A stretch of DNA of 64,000 bases from UBA2377 sp964429385 (GCA_964429385.1 CAYSBR010000011.1:1-64000), one strand, 5' to 3'; counted from the stretch's first letter, positions 1 to 11,336 are shown. Notes: a model not told the origin generated them from the sequence alone. Made by a program: numbers and translations.

Positions 1-33
1 AGGTCGCGGGTTCGAGTCCCGTCCATCCCGCCA
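1..33 (+). tRNA. tRNA 3' end (partial, isotype unknown)
   Basis: The window opens inside a tRNA. A T-arm is visible, with stem GCGGG/CCCGT around the loop TTCGAGT. It is followed by the 3' acceptor strand CCATCCC, discriminator G and an encoded CCA ending at base 33. The anticodon lies upstream of the window, so the isotype cannot be read. A strong hairpin terminator follows within ten bases. Confidence 0.9.
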
Positions 34-40
34 GTTTTTT

Positions 41-71
41 AAAACGGTGCCGTCAATGGCGCCGTTTTTTT
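41..71 (+). terminator. Rho-independent terminator after the tRNA, probably bidirectional
   Basis: The inverted repeat AAAACGGTGCC / GGCGCCGTTTT has one T-G pair and a short loop, and a run of seven T follows. The A-rich 5' flank gives a T-run on the other strand. It can therefore also stop the receiver-kinase gene that converges from the right and ends at 75. Confidence 0.8.
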
Positions 72-74
72 GTT

Positions 75-1163
75 TCAGGTTCCGGCGCCGGCCGGAAGCG
101 TGAGGGTGGCGGTGGTGCCTTCACCGGGATGGCTTTGCAGGGAGAAGCGGCCGCCGCATTGCTGGAGGAGGCGGGTGACGAGGGCGAGCCCGAGTCCGAG
201 GCCCTGCTGCTCGTAGCGTTTGCGGTCGAATTGCCGGAAGGCGCCGATCTTTTCGATCTGCTCCTCGCTCAGGCCGCGCCCTTGATCGTGAATGCGGAGG
301 ACGAGCGAATGGCTGTCGGCACAGAATTCGACCCTCACCGGAGTGCCCGGGCGGGAGTAGCCAAAGGCGTTGTCCACAACTTCCTCGATGAGGATTTCCA
401 GCGTGTCGGCATCCACCCGGGGCTGCCCGGCGCCCACTTGCAGACTGAGGTCGGACGTGCGCTTGTGCCGGGTGGCGATGGCGTGCGCGACCTTGTTGAG
501 GATGGCGTCGGTTTGCGTGACGGAGAGCGGGGCCGCGGCGGGGGCGCGCGGTGACTGATCGAGCTCCAGGATGCGGAGGTAGTTGCGCAGTGTCCGGTGA
601 AGGCGCTCCCCACTGAGGTGGATGTTGCCGGCGAGTTCTGTGATCTCAGCCGGAGAGAGCTCGCCGGCTTCTTCCATCAGCAGTTCGCTCATGCCGATGA
701 TGCCGACGAGTGGCGTGAAGAATTCATGCGGAAGGGTGCTGTGCAGCGAGGTGCGGAGATCGTGCAGGACTTTCTGCTCCATGCGCCGGTGCAGCTCAGC
801 GCGCTCCAGCCGGGTCTCGGCGCATTTCAATACCGCTTCAGCGGTGAAGGGCTTGGTGAGATAGTCGTCGGCACCGATGTTCATGGCCGTGCGCTGCGTG
901 GTCTGCGTGGCATTGCCGGTGATGATGACGATCTGACGCGTGGCCAGATCGGGATCATGGCGGAAGGCGCGTACGACCGCTTTGCCATCCATGACGGGCA
1001 TGTTGACGTCGCAGAAAGTAAGGTCGGGCAAGTGGGCGCGGGCAAGGGCCAGGCCGGCTTCGCCGCTCTCGGCCGTCAGCGTTTCGTAGCCGGCGGTTTG
1101 CAGCACGAGCGCCAGCGTATCGCGGAGAGGGGCTTCATCGTCGATGATGAGGATGCGCTTCAT
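75..1163 (-). CDS. Receiver-histidine kinase fusion protein (REC-HisKA-HATPase)
   Basis: A 362-residue signalling protein. Residues 1-120 form a CheY-like receiver: acidic pair D8/D9, phospho-acceptor D52 in CDVNMPVMDG, and conserved K103 in LTKPF. A dimerisation/phosphotransfer segment follows with H145 in LPHEFFTPL. The last 140 residues are a GHKL ATPase with an N-box (VVDNAFGYS) and G-boxes (DQGRGL, GLGLGLAL). No membrane segment or sensory domain is present, so the kinase is probably cytoplasmic and controlled through its own receiver. No cognate regulator lies alongside. The ATG start is well placed and the architecture is complete. The signal and output are unknown. Confidence 0.88.
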   Translation of the reverse strand: MKRILIIDDEAPLRDTLALVLQTAGYETLTAESGEAGLALARAHLPDLTFCDVNMPVMDGKAVVRAFRHDPDLATRQIVIITGNATQTTQRTAMNIGADDYLTKPFTAEAVLKCAETRLERAELHRRMEQKVLHDLRTSLHSTLPHEFFTPLVGIIGMSELLMEEAGELSPAEITELAGNIHLSGERLHRTLRNYLRILELDQSPRAPAAAPLSVTQTDAILNKVAHAIATRHKRTSDLSLQVGAGQPRVDADTLEILIEEVVDNAFGYSRPGTPVRVEFCADSHSLVLRIHDQGRGLSEEQIEKIGAFRQFDRKRYEQQGLGLGLALVTRLLQQCGGRFSLQSHPGEGTTATLTLPAGAGT

Positions 1164-1334
1164 GGGGTGGGCACGTCGTAACTGTCAGGTGCATAGGGGG
1201 TAGGGCGGGTTCGCACAAGGCAGATTGTGCGGCGGCGAGCGGCATCCTTCCGCCAGCCCGCGCCGGATCGGGTGGTTGACGATGAGAATCTGCCCGCCGT
1301 GCGGTGGGGCCAGAGCTGAAAGCCCGGAAGAAAC

Positions 1335-1784
1335 TCAGCCCGCCCGCGATGGGCTGAAGCGGTAGTTGCCGTTGAAGATCAATTCCACGTCGTCCACATG
1401 GATGCGGACCTTGATTTTGCCGGTGTCAGCGCCGGCGGGATAGGCGCGACCGGTGATCTGGCGCGATTTGCCTTTCTGACTGATGGCATCGCCGGTGAAA
1501 TCGATCACCTCGCCGCGGGCCAGCCGGTCGAGATCGGTCGCGGGGACGCGCAGGGTGATCTGGCCGCTTTCCCCCCAGAAGACCCAGGGGAAAACCTTGG
1601 CTTCGTAACTGGAGGTGAAGGTGTCGCCCGAACGTTGGAAGGCTTCGACATTCAGGCGCACGCTGCCCACGTAGATCGAGGTTTTCATCGGTTCGACCTC
1701 GACCTGCGTCCAATGCCGGGTGGAGGCATGGGTGACGGGCAGGAGAGTGGCCAGGGCGAGGAGGAGGACGGACAGGAAGCGCAT
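1335..1784 (-). CDS. Small secreted protein of unknown function
   Basis: Starting at the ATG at 1784, the product is 149 residues. It begins with a clear Sec signal peptide (MRFLSVLLLALATLLPVTHAS) with probable cleavage after THA. The mature part is rich in beta-type segments (SIYVGSVRLNVEAF, GQITLRVPATDLDRL, GKIKVRIHVDDVELIFNGNYRF). This suggests a periplasmic beta-sandwich-like protein. I do not recognise a family. In-frame ATGs upstream at 1802 and 1838 would put residues before the signal peptide and are less likely. It is transcribed divergently from argH. Confidence 0.65.
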   Translation of the reverse strand: MRFLSVLLLALATLLPVTHASTRHWTQVEVEPMKTSIYVGSVRLNVEAFQRSGDTFTSSYEAKVFPWVFWGESGQITLRVPATDLDRLARGEVIDFTGDAISQKGKSRQITGRAYPAGADTGKIKVRIHVDDVELIFNGNYRFSPSRAG

Positions 1785-1894
1785 GGGGCAAGGTGGAGTC
1801 ATCAATGACCGCGGCGCAAACGGGAAGTGTCCGCCCACAGGCGAAACAGTTTCGCATTGCGCGGCATGGCGGGGCGGCGTGAGCTTGCCGTTCT

Positions 1895-3298
1895 ATGGCC
1901 AGAAAGTCCTCCCAAGCCACCTGGGGTGGCCGCTTCACGGCGGCCCCCGCCGAGTTGATGCTGCAATTCAGCGAATCCGTGTCGTTTGACCACCGGCTCG
2001 CGCCGTTCGACATCGCCGGCAGCAAGGCCCACTCGGCCATGCTCGCGGAGGTCGGCCTGATCACGGCAAAGGAGCGGGATGCCATCCATGCCGGGCTGGA
2101 CACGATCCTCGCGGAGCTCGCCGCGGGCAAATTCACGTGGGATGCAAAGCTCGAGGATGTGCACATGAACATCGAGCAGGCGCTGACGAAGCGCGTGCCC
2201 GCCGCCGCGAAGCTGCACACGGCCCGCAGCCGCAACGACCAGGTGGCAACCGGGATGCGGCTCTGGTTCAAGCATACCTGCGCCGTGCTGGGGGAAAAGA
2301 TCCGCGGCGCGCAGCGCGCCATTCTCGAGGTGGCGGGGGCCAACCGTGACGTGCTGATCCCGGGTTATACGCATTTGCAGCGCGCCCAGCCGGTCTATCT
2401 GGCGCATCATCTCTTTGCGTGGATGGAAATGTTGGAGCGCGATCAGGCCAGGTTTGCGGCAGTCGCGGCGCAGGCCAACTGGTGTCCGCTGGGGTCCGGG
2501 GCCATCGCCGGCACCACGCTGCGGATTGATCGCGAATTCACGGCTCGCCGGCTCGGTTTTGTGGATGGCAGGGGCCGGCCGCAGGTCACGCAAAACTCCA
2601 TGGATGCCGTCGCCGACCGCGATGTGTTCATCGAATTTGCCACCGCCTGTGCGCTGGCAGGGGTGCATTTCTCGCGGATCGCCGAGGATCTTGTGCTGTG
2701 GAGCAGCACGGAATTCGGGTTTGCGGAACTGCCGGATGCGTTCTGCACCGGGTCCTCGCTCATGCCGCAGAAAAAGAATCCGGATTCCTGCGAGCTGCTC
2801 CGGGGCAAGTCCGCGCGCCTGCAGGGCAACCTGCACACGCTGCTCACGCTGGCGAAAGGATTGCCGCTCACTTACAACCGCGATCTGCAGGAGGACAAGC
2901 CGCCGGTCTTTGACAGCTTCGACCAGACCGCGCTCTGCGCCGATGTGCTGGCGGGCACCGTCGCCGGGATGGTGATGAAGCGGGAGCGCTGCGCCGCGGC
3001 CGTGGCGGATCCGGCGCTGCTGGCGACGGATCTGGCCGATTATCTCGTGGAGCGGGGCGTGCCTTTCCGTGAGGCGCATCACGCCGTCGGCGCCGTGGTG
3101 GCGCTCGCTGAACAGCGGGGCGAACCGCTTGACCGGCTGCCGACGGCCGAGGTGCGCAAGTTGCATGCGGGCTACGGCGAGGACTGGCGGGATGTGTTCG
3201 ATCTCAGGCGCGGGCTGGCCCGCCGCGAAGGCACCGGCATGCCGGGCCCGAAAGCGGTGGCGAAGCAATTCCGCCGCTGGGAAAAAGCCCTGCGGTGA
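1895..3298 (+). CDS. argH: Argininosuccinate lyase
   Basis: Catalyses the last step of arginine biosynthesis, splitting argininosuccinate into arginine and fumarate in the cytoplasm. The 467-residue length is normal for the family. Landmarks of the fumarase/aspartase superfamily are present: TARSRNDQVATG near residues 109-120, YTHLQRAQP with the conserved His near 160, and the flexible signature loop GSSLMPQKKNP at 286-296 with the catalytic serine. No other arginine gene is adjacent. It sits 45 bases upstream of mutL on the same strand and may be cotranscribed with it. Confidence 0.97.
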   Translation: MARKSSQATWGGRFTAAPAELMLQFSESVSFDHRLAPFDIAGSKAHSAMLAEVGLITAKERDAIHAGLDTILAELAAGKFTWDAKLEDVHMNIEQALTKRVPAAAKLHTARSRNDQVATGMRLWFKHTCAVLGEKIRGAQRAILEVAGANRDVLIPGYTHLQRAQPVYLAHHLFAWMEMLERDQARFAAVAAQANWCPLGSGAIAGTTLRIDREFTARRLGFVDGRGRPQVTQNSMDAVADRDVFIEFATACALAGVHFSRIAEDLVLWSSTEFGFAELPDAFCTGSSLMPQKKNPDSCELLRGKSARLQGNLHTLLTLAKGLPLTYNRDLQEDKPPVFDSFDQTALCADVLAGTVAGMVMKRERCAAAVADPALLATDLADYLVERGVPFREAHHAVGAVVALAEQRGEPLDRLPTAEVRKLHAGYGEDWRDVFDLRRGLARREGTGMPGPKAVAKQFRRWEKALR

Positions 3299-3343
3299 AT
3301 CCGCGGGAAACGCGAAGGAACCGGCCGGCCCCGATCTCAGTTC

Positions 3344-5143
3344 ATGACCAAAGTCCGCATCCTGCCCGACCGGGTGGCGAACCAGATCGCCGCCGGCGAA
3401 GTCATTGAGCGGCCGGCGGCGGTGGTGAAGGAGTTGCTGGAGAATGCGCTCGATGCCGGGGCAACCCGCATCGAGGTCGAGTTTCGGCACGGCGGGCGCT
3501 CGTTGATGCGGATTGAGGACAACGGCTCCGGCATGTCGCGCGATGACGCGCTGCTGGCGCTGGAGCGGCATGCGACCAGCAAGATCGCCGCCGCCGATGA
3601 TCTCGACCGGCTGGCGAGCTACGGCTTTCGCGGCGAGGCGCTGCCCTCCATCGCCAGTGTCTCCCGCTTTGAACTGCAGACGCGCGAGCAGGGACAGGAT
3701 GTCGGCACCGAGGTGCTGGTGAACGGCGGCAAATTCGTGCACGTGCGCGACTGCGGGCGTCCGGTCGGCACGCGCATCGAGGTCACGCACCTGTTCAATT
3801 CCGTGCCCGCCCGGCGCAAGTTTCTGAAAACCGACCAGACGGAATCGGCGCACATCATCCAATGTGTGCGGCTTTACGCGCTGGCCTGTCCGCAGGTGTC
3901 GTTCACGCTGATCGAGGACGGGCGGATCATTTTCCGTTCGCCGGAGTGCCGTTCGCTGGTCGAGCGGGTGGGGGAGATCTTTGGCCGGCAGACGGCGGAG
4001 GCGCTGGTGCCGATCACGGCGGAGGAGGGCGGGATGCGGCTTGGCGGCCTGATTGGCAGGCCGGGCGTGGGGCGTTCGACGCGTCATGAAATGATCGTGT
4101 TCGTCAACCAGCGCCCGGTGGACAGCCGCACCCTCAACTATGCGCTGATCGAAAGTTACCACGAGTCGCTGCCCAAGGGGCGCTACCCGCTGGCGTTTGT
4201 TTTTTTCGACTGCGATCCGGCGGCGGTGGATGTCAACGTACACCCGGCCAAACGCGAGGTGCGCTTCCGCAGCGAGCCGGCGGTGCGCTCGTTTGTGATC
4301 CGCGCGGTGCTGGCCCGCCTGCGGGAATTGGGGACGCCGGCGGGCGCGGTCCCGGGTGCGGAGGGTGCCTCACAGCCGCCGGCCCCGGAACGGGCGGCGC
4401 CGGTCATGCTTTCGCCCTCGCCGGTCGCCGTGCCCCAATCCGCGCGGCCCGCTCCGGCATGGCCGGCGGCTCCGGCGGGAGCTCAACCGAGGCCGGTCCC
4501 GTCCTCGGCTCCGGTGACGGCCGCGCCGGTTCACCCGCCCACCGCCGCCCCGCATCCGCCATCTCCGGCGTGGCGTTTCATCGGTCTCGCGCACGGGAAC
4601 TTCGCGCTCTTCGAGACGACGGCGGGCCTCGTGCTGCTCGACCGCCGGGCGGCGCATGAGCGGGTGTGGTTTGAGCGTCTGCAGGCGCAGTTTGCCGTCG
4701 GGCAAACCACGAGCCAGCGCCTGCTGCTGCCCGTGCCGGTGGAGCTGGATCCCATCGCCTCGGCGCTGCTGCTGGACCGGCTGGATCTGCTGAAAAGCTG
4801 CGGCTTGGCGGTGGAGGAGTTCGGCCGGAATTTTTTTCGCATCGAGGCGGTGCCGGCGTGGATGGAGCCGGGCGATGCCGGATCCTTTCTCAAGGATTTG
4901 CTGGGGTTGATGCGCGAGGGGCATCTGCCGGAGGAAAATCTGGACCTTGCGCGGGAGGAGATCGCCCGGTTGGCCGTGGCCAAGGCCGTGCGACTGCCGG
5001 AAACAGCGGGGGAGACGGAGCTCCGGGGACTGGTCGCGCAACTGTTTGCGACCAGGCATCCGCTGACCGGTCCGTCGGGGCGTCCGACTTTCATCGAGTT
5101 GAATCACGGGGAGCTGGCGCGACGTTTCCAAAAATTAGCGTGA
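3344..5143 (+). CDS. mutL: DNA mismatch repair protein MutL, apparently lacking the endonuclease site
   Basis: Mismatch-repair ATPase linking MutS recognition to strand removal. The N-terminal GHKL ATPase (about 1-330) is textbook: IAAGEVIERPAAVVKELLENALDAGA, DNGSGM, RHATSKI and GFRGEALPSIASVS. A proline/alanine-rich linker (about 345-405) follows, then the dimerisation domain. Where nicking MutLs have DQHAxxExxxxE, this protein has DRRAAHERVWFE, so the metal-binding His is Arg. The later Cys/His zinc motifs are replaced by VAKAVRL and GPSGRPT. I infer a nicking-deficient MutL. The ATG at 3344 gives a full-length 599-residue protein. Confidence 0.96.
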   Translation: MTKVRILPDRVANQIAAGEVIERPAAVVKELLENALDAGATRIEVEFRHGGRSLMRIEDNGSGMSRDDALLALERHATSKIAAADDLDRLASYGFRGEALPSIASVSRFELQTREQGQDVGTEVLVNGGKFVHVRDCGRPVGTRIEVTHLFNSVPARRKFLKTDQTESAHIIQCVRLYALACPQVSFTLIEDGRIIFRSPECRSLVERVGEIFGRQTAEALVPITAEEGGMRLGGLIGRPGVGRSTRHEMIVFVNQRPVDSRTLNYALIESYHESLPKGRYPLAFVFFDCDPAAVDVNVHPAKREVRFRSEPAVRSFVIRAVLARLRELGTPAGAVPGAEGASQPPAPERAAPVMLSPSPVAVPQSARPAPAWPAAPAGAQPRPVPSSAPVTAAPVHPPTAAPHPPSPAWRFIGLAHGNFALFETTAGLVLLDRRAAHERVWFERLQAQFAVGQTTSQRLLLPVPVELDPIASALLLDRLDLLKSCGLAVEEFGRNFFRIEAVPAWMEPGDAGSFLKDLLGLMREGHLPEENLDLAREEIARLAVAKAVRLPETAGETELRGLVAQLFATRHPLTGPSGRPTFIELNHGELARRFQKLA

Positions 5144-5189
5144 CCGCGGCCCTATCGTGGCACGAATCTTGGTAGCATTTCCCCGCACC

Positions 5190-7673
5190 ATGCCGCCGAA
5201 AAAGAAAACCACTGTCTCCCCGTCCACCCAGGTCGCTTCCGCCGAAGCCTTCCGCGCGCTCATTCTGCGCCACCTGACCTCCACGCTGGCCAGGCATGCG
5301 GAAGGGGCTTCCCCCCGCGACTGGTGGGTGGCCACGGCCCTGGCGGTGCGCGACACCATCCATGAGCGCATGATCGCCACGCAGGCCGAGCACGCCCGGC
5401 TCAATGTCCGCCGTCTCTATTATTTTTCCCTCGAATACCTCATGGGCCGGCTTTTCGGGAATAATCTGCTGGCCACCGGCCTGCTGGAGACGGCGGAAGC
5501 CGCGCTGGCGTCGCTGGGGCAGAATCTTGAGACGATCCGCGAGGCGGAGGTGGATATGGGGCTCGGCAACGGCGGTCTCGGCCGGCTGGCGGCCTGCTTC
5601 CTCGATTCCCTCGCCACGCTTGACTATCCCGCGCTCGGCTACGGCATTTATTACGAGTTCGGCCTGTTCAAACAGGAATTCATCAACGGCCATCAAGTGG
5701 AGCATCCGGACAGCTGGCTCCACTTCGGCGATCCCTGGGAAGTGGTCCGCCCCGAATACACGCAGGAGGTGAAACTCTACGGGCGCGTGGATCATGTGTT
5801 TGATGACCGTGGCAATTCCCGGCCGCGCTGGGTGGACACCCGGACCATTCTCGGCGTGCCGCACGATATTCCCACGGCCGGTTACGGCACGCAGACCGTG
5901 AATCTGCTCCGCCTCTGGGCGTCGAAGTCCACGGAGGACTTCGACCTCGCGACGTTCAACGACGGCGGCTATGTGGACGCGGTGCGGGAGAAGGCTGTGG
6001 GCGAGACGGTTTCAAAGGTCCTTTATCCGAACGACAAGACCGAGAACGGCAAGGAGCTGCGCCTCGTGCAGCAGTATTTCTTCGTGTCGTGCTCATTGCG
6101 CGACATCATCCGCCGTCACTTCCGCAACACCGCGAACTCGTGGGCGAATTTCGCCGACAAGGTGGCGGTGCAGCTCAACGACACGCACCCCGCGATCGCG
6201 GTGGTCGAGCTGTTGCGCATTCTGGTGGATGAGGAGGGGCAATCCTGGGATGAAGCCTGGGGTGTCGTTACGCGCACCTTCGCCTACACGAACCATACGC
6301 TGCTGCCCGAGGCGTTGGAGAAGTGGAGCGTGCCGCTCTTCGAGCGGGTGTTGCCGCGCCATCTCCAGCTCATCTATGAGATCAACCAGCGGCACCTGGA
6401 GGCGGTCGAGGCGCGCTGGCCCGGTGACCACGAAAAAAAGCGGATCTGCTCCCTCATCGAGGAGAACGGCGTCAAGATGGTGCGCATGGCCCACCTCTCC
6501 GTCGTCGCCTCGCATGCCGTCAACGGCGTGGCGGCGCTCCACACCGAATTGCTGAAAAAGCAGCTCTTCCCCGAATTTGACGCGCTTTTCCCCGGGCGTT
6601 TCCAGAACAAGACCAATGGCATCACGCCGCGCCGCTGGCTGTCGAAGTGCAACCCCCGGCTCTCGACCCTTATCACCCGGACCCTTGGCGACACCGCATG
6701 GGTGCGCGATCTCGACCTCCTGCGGGGTTTGGAGAAATATGCCGTGGATGCTTCGTTCCAGGCCGAATTCATGGCCATCAAGCGGGCCAACAAGCAGGAT
6801 CTCGCCGCGGTCATTCGCGCCGAATGCGGCGTGGAAGTTTCGCCCGATGCGCTCTTCGACGTGCAGATCAAGCGTCTGCACGAATACAAGCGCCAGCACC
6901 TGAACCTGCTGCATATCATGGCGCTCTACCGCCGGCTGTTGCAGCAGCCCGATCTGGATATCGTGCCGCGGGTCTTCGTCTTCGCGGCCAAGGCCGCGCC
7001 CGGCTACGATGTGGCGAAAAACATTATTCGCGCCATCAACCTCGTCGGCGCGCGCATCAATGCCGACCCCCGCATCGGCGGAAAGCTCAAGGTCGCCTTT
7101 TTGCCCAATTACCGGGTCTCGCTGGCGGAGAAGATCATCCCCGCCGCCGATGTGTCGGAACAGATTTCCACCGCGGGCAAGGAAGCCTCGGGCACGGGCA
7201 ACATGAAGCTGGCGCTCAACGGCGCGCTCACCCTTGGCACGCTCGACGGGGCCAATGTGGAAATCCAGGAGGAGGCAGGCGCCGACAACGTGTTCATCTT
7301 CGGCCTTACGGTCGAGGAAGTGGAGGCCCTGCGCGCCCGCGGCTATCACCCGCACGACTTCTACGAACGTGACGAGGAGCTGAAGGCGGTGATCGACTGG
7401 CTGGGCAGCGACTACTGGACCCCCGGCGAGCAACAGGCCTTTGCTCCGTTGCACGGCACGTTGATGCATGACGGGGATCCTTATCTGGTGCTGGCGGATT
7501 TCCGCGCTTACTGCGATGCGCAAGCGCGGGTGGATGCGGCTTACCGCGATCCGGCGCGCTGGGCCCGCATGGCCATCCTGAACACCGCCCGCATGGGCAA
7601 GTTCTCCAGCGACCGCACCATCCGGGAATACGCCGGACAGATCTGGAACCTCGCTCCGGTGCCGGTGCGGTAA
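5190..7673 (+). CDS. glgP: Glycogen/starch phosphorylase
   Basis: PLP-dependent GT35 enzyme that releases glucose-1-phosphate from glycogen or maltodextrin. The protein is about 827 residues from the ATG at 5190; a GTG at 5157 would add eleven residues. Visible signatures are SLEYLMGRLFGNNL, the glycine-rich EVDMGLGNGGLGRLAACFLDS, QLNDTHPAIAVVELLR, KTNGITPRRWL and the PLP-lysine motif EASGTGNMKLALNG near the C-terminus. It follows mutL closely (46 bases), with no other glycogen genes in view. Confidence 0.97.
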   Translation: MPPKKKTTVSPSTQVASAEAFRALILRHLTSTLARHAEGASPRDWWVATALAVRDTIHERMIATQAEHARLNVRRLYYFSLEYLMGRLFGNNLLATGLLETAEAALASLGQNLETIREAEVDMGLGNGGLGRLAACFLDSLATLDYPALGYGIYYEFGLFKQEFINGHQVEHPDSWLHFGDPWEVVRPEYTQEVKLYGRVDHVFDDRGNSRPRWVDTRTILGVPHDIPTAGYGTQTVNLLRLWASKSTEDFDLATFNDGGYVDAVREKAVGETVSKVLYPNDKTENGKELRLVQQYFFVSCSLRDIIRRHFRNTANSWANFADKVAVQLNDTHPAIAVVELLRILVDEEGQSWDEAWGVVTRTFAYTNHTLLPEALEKWSVPLFERVLPRHLQLIYEINQRHLEAVEARWPGDHEKKRICSLIEENGVKMVRMAHLSVVASHAVNGVAALHTELLKKQLFPEFDALFPGRFQNKTNGITPRRWLSKCNPRLSTLITRTLGDTAWVRDLDLLRGLEKYAVDASFQAEFMAIKRANKQDLAAVIRAECGVEVSPDALFDVQIKRLHEYKRQHLNLLHIMALYRRLLQQPDLDIVPRVFVFAAKAAPGYDVAKNIIRAINLVGARINADPRIGGKLKVAFLPNYRVSLAEKIIPAADVSEQISTAGKEASGTGNMKLALNGALTLGTLDGANVEIQEEAGADNVFIFGLTVEEVEALRARGYHPHDFYERDEELKAVIDWLGSDYWTPGEQQAFAPLHGTLMHDGDPYLVLADFRAYCDAQARVDAAYRDPARWARMAILNTARMGKFSSDRTIREYAGQIWNLAPVPVR

Positions 7674-7775
7674 ACGCGGGGGACCGCCCGCCGGGGCGGG
7701 ACCCTGGGCGGGGCAAGGAGTCGCCTGCGACTGGCCTTGCACTTTGCCGGCCGGGCGATTCCTAATAGTTTCCGC

Positions 7776-9473
7776 ATGCCACCGACCGATGCTGAATTCG
7801 AGGAACTGCGGGATCGCGTGAAACGCCTGGAGGTGAAGGTGGCGGCGTTTACGTCGTCGCCGGCATCGGCTCCGCCTTTGCTGCCCCCGGTGCTTAAGCC
7901 GGCGGTGGGCCCGGCGGCGAAGCGGTCGGAGGTTTCCTCCACCGTCTGGATCGCGGGGATCGGTGCGGTGATTTTTTTGATCGGCACCCTCTATGGGCTC
8001 ACGGTGGCGATTCAGCGGGGCTGGCTTTCGCCCGGGGTGCGGGTGTCGCTGGGCCTGCTGACGGGGCTGATGCTGGGCGCGATGGCGGCGCGGGTGCTGT
8101 TGCGGTCGAGCCGTTCCCTCGGCGTGGCACTGCTGGCGGCGGGCATCGGCACATGGACCTTTGCGCTCTATTTTGGCGCGCAGCAGGCGCAGTTGTTTTC
8201 AACCGGGCTGGGCTTTGTCGGCACGGCGCTGGCCGTGGCATTGGCGGGGGCGCTGGCGGCCCGTGTGCGCAGCGATGGCGCCCTGGCGGTGGCACTGGCC
8301 ACGGGGCTGGCCGCGCCGCTGGCATTCTCCGATGGCGGCGGCAGTTTTTCAGGGTTGCTGACGCATCTCTTGGTGCTCACGGCGGCGCAACTGGGTGTGC
8401 ATTACATGGCTCGCACCGGAGCGGACTGGCGCTGGTCACGCGCGCTCGGGACTCTTGGCGTCTGGGGCGTGGCCTGCGCGGGCGCCGATGGTGGTTCCCT
8501 GACGGGCGGAGTGGGCTTGATTTTTGGGCTGCTGGTGCTGCTGGGGGCGGCCGGTCTCGGGCTCGCGTGGTTGCCGCGGCACCCGGAGTTGCCGTCGCAT
8601 CCGGGCGCCGGCACCGTGGCCGTGCTTGTGATGCTGGCGGTGGCTGGCTGGCTGGTCTGGCAGCGCGCGGGGGGCGTCGAGGAATGGTATGCGCTTCCGC
8701 TGCTGCTGCTGGCGGCGGGAAGCCTGGGGCTGGTCGGCGCAGCCCGGCGGCGCACGGGCGGCAATCGTCACGACGCAACCCTGCTCCTGTTGAGTGCGGG
8801 GTTTGTATTGGTGGCGCTGCCGGTGGCCGTGGATGCACGCTGGGTCGGCCTGGGTTGGGGTGCGCTGGCTTTTCTGTTCGCCCTGGGGGCGCGCGAAGCG
8901 GCGCGCCAATCCCGGCCGGAAGCGGGCGGAGTGCTGCTGGCCACGGTGATCGCGGCCACGGCGGCCTCGGTCGTGGCGCTGGCCGCAGCCTGGCACCAAA
9001 GGAGCGAGGACTGGTTTGTGCTGAACCGGGTTTTCATCGGCGGGCTGCTGGCCGCCGGGGCCTGGGGTGTTCTGATGCGGGTGCCCGGCGGGCATCGTCC
9101 GGTGAGTTTTCTGGCGATGCAGTTTGTGGCGGTGAACCTGGTGGCGTGGGAATGGCCGCGTGTGCTCCCGGCTTTGCAGGGTGAACAGGCTTCGCTCGCG
9201 GTGGGCGGAGTGCTGGCGACCCTGACCTATGCCGTCGCCGGCGCCGGGCAGTGGGTCTGCGGGGTGACGCGAAGCGGGGAGGATCCGCTGGCGGGAACAT
9301 TGCGCAAGGCCGGCTATGGCTGGCTGGCGATCGCGGCGCTGAAATTGCTGTTCAACGATCTGGCCGGGACGGATCTGGTATTCCGCGCGGCGGCGGCGCT
9401 GGGAGTGGGCAGTGTGCTGCTCGGGGCGGCGCTCTGGGCGGACCGGCAGCGAAAGCGCCCGCCCGGCATGTGA
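7776..9473 (+). CDS. Large polytopic membrane protein, DUF2339-like
   Basis: From the ATG at 7776 the product is 565 residues. Residues 1-25 look like a short coiled coil (FEELRDRVKRLEVKVAAF), followed by a Pro/Ala-rich linker. About eighteen hydrophobic segments then run to the C-terminus (for example VWIAGIGAVIFLIGTLYGL and VSLGLLTGLMLGAMAA). A coiled-coil head followed by many helices matches the DUF2339 predicted membrane protein family, whose function is not established. No neighbour gives a clue; the next gene is convergent. Confidence 0.75.
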   Translation: MPPTDAEFEELRDRVKRLEVKVAAFTSSPASAPPLLPPVLKPAVGPAAKRSEVSSTVWIAGIGAVIFLIGTLYGLTVAIQRGWLSPGVRVSLGLLTGLMLGAMAARVLLRSSRSLGVALLAAGIGTWTFALYFGAQQAQLFSTGLGFVGTALAVALAGALAARVRSDGALAVALATGLAAPLAFSDGGGSFSGLLTHLLVLTAAQLGVHYMARTGADWRWSRALGTLGVWGVACAGADGGSLTGGVGLIFGLLVLLGAAGLGLAWLPRHPELPSHPGAGTVAVLVMLAVAGWLVWQRAGGVEEWYALPLLLLAAGSLGLVGAARRRTGGNRHDATLLLLSAGFVLVALPVAVDARWVGLGWGALAFLFALGAREAARQSRPEAGGVLLATVIAATAASVVALAAAWHQRSEDWFVLNRVFIGGLLAAGAWGVLMRVPGGHRPVSFLAMQFVAVNLVAWEWPRVLPALQGEQASLAVGGVLATLTYAVAGAGQWVCGVTRSGEDPLAGTLRKAGYGWLAIAALKLLFNDLAGTDLVFRAAAALGVGSVLLGAALWADRQRKRPPGM

Positions 9474-9551
9474 CCGGTGTCGCCAAGGCAGGCTGCGCAC
9501 GAACCGACTTGCGGAAAAAATCCGCGTAGGTCGCGTGGGTGCGAAGCGCGT

Positions 9552-11288
<1,737 letters not shown>

Positions 11289-11336
11289 GGCGGAAGGACG
11301 GAAAAAGGTGCGCAGCAGCGGTGCAGGCGGGCAACG

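Noticed and set aside
1164..1334. A small gene or RNA between the receiver-kinase and the secreted protein
   Set aside because: No open frame with a plausible start and no stable conserved fold is evident by eye.
1802..4243. Very long open frame antisense to argH and mutL
   Set aside because: It is a composition shadow of high-GC genes on the other strand; the product has no domain and argH/mutL are unmistakable.
4345..4560. Pro/Ala-rich stretch in mutL as a repeat insertion
   Set aside because: Low-complexity linkers are normal between the ATPase and dimerisation domains of MutL, and the DNA lacks GGAGC/GCTCC arm structure.
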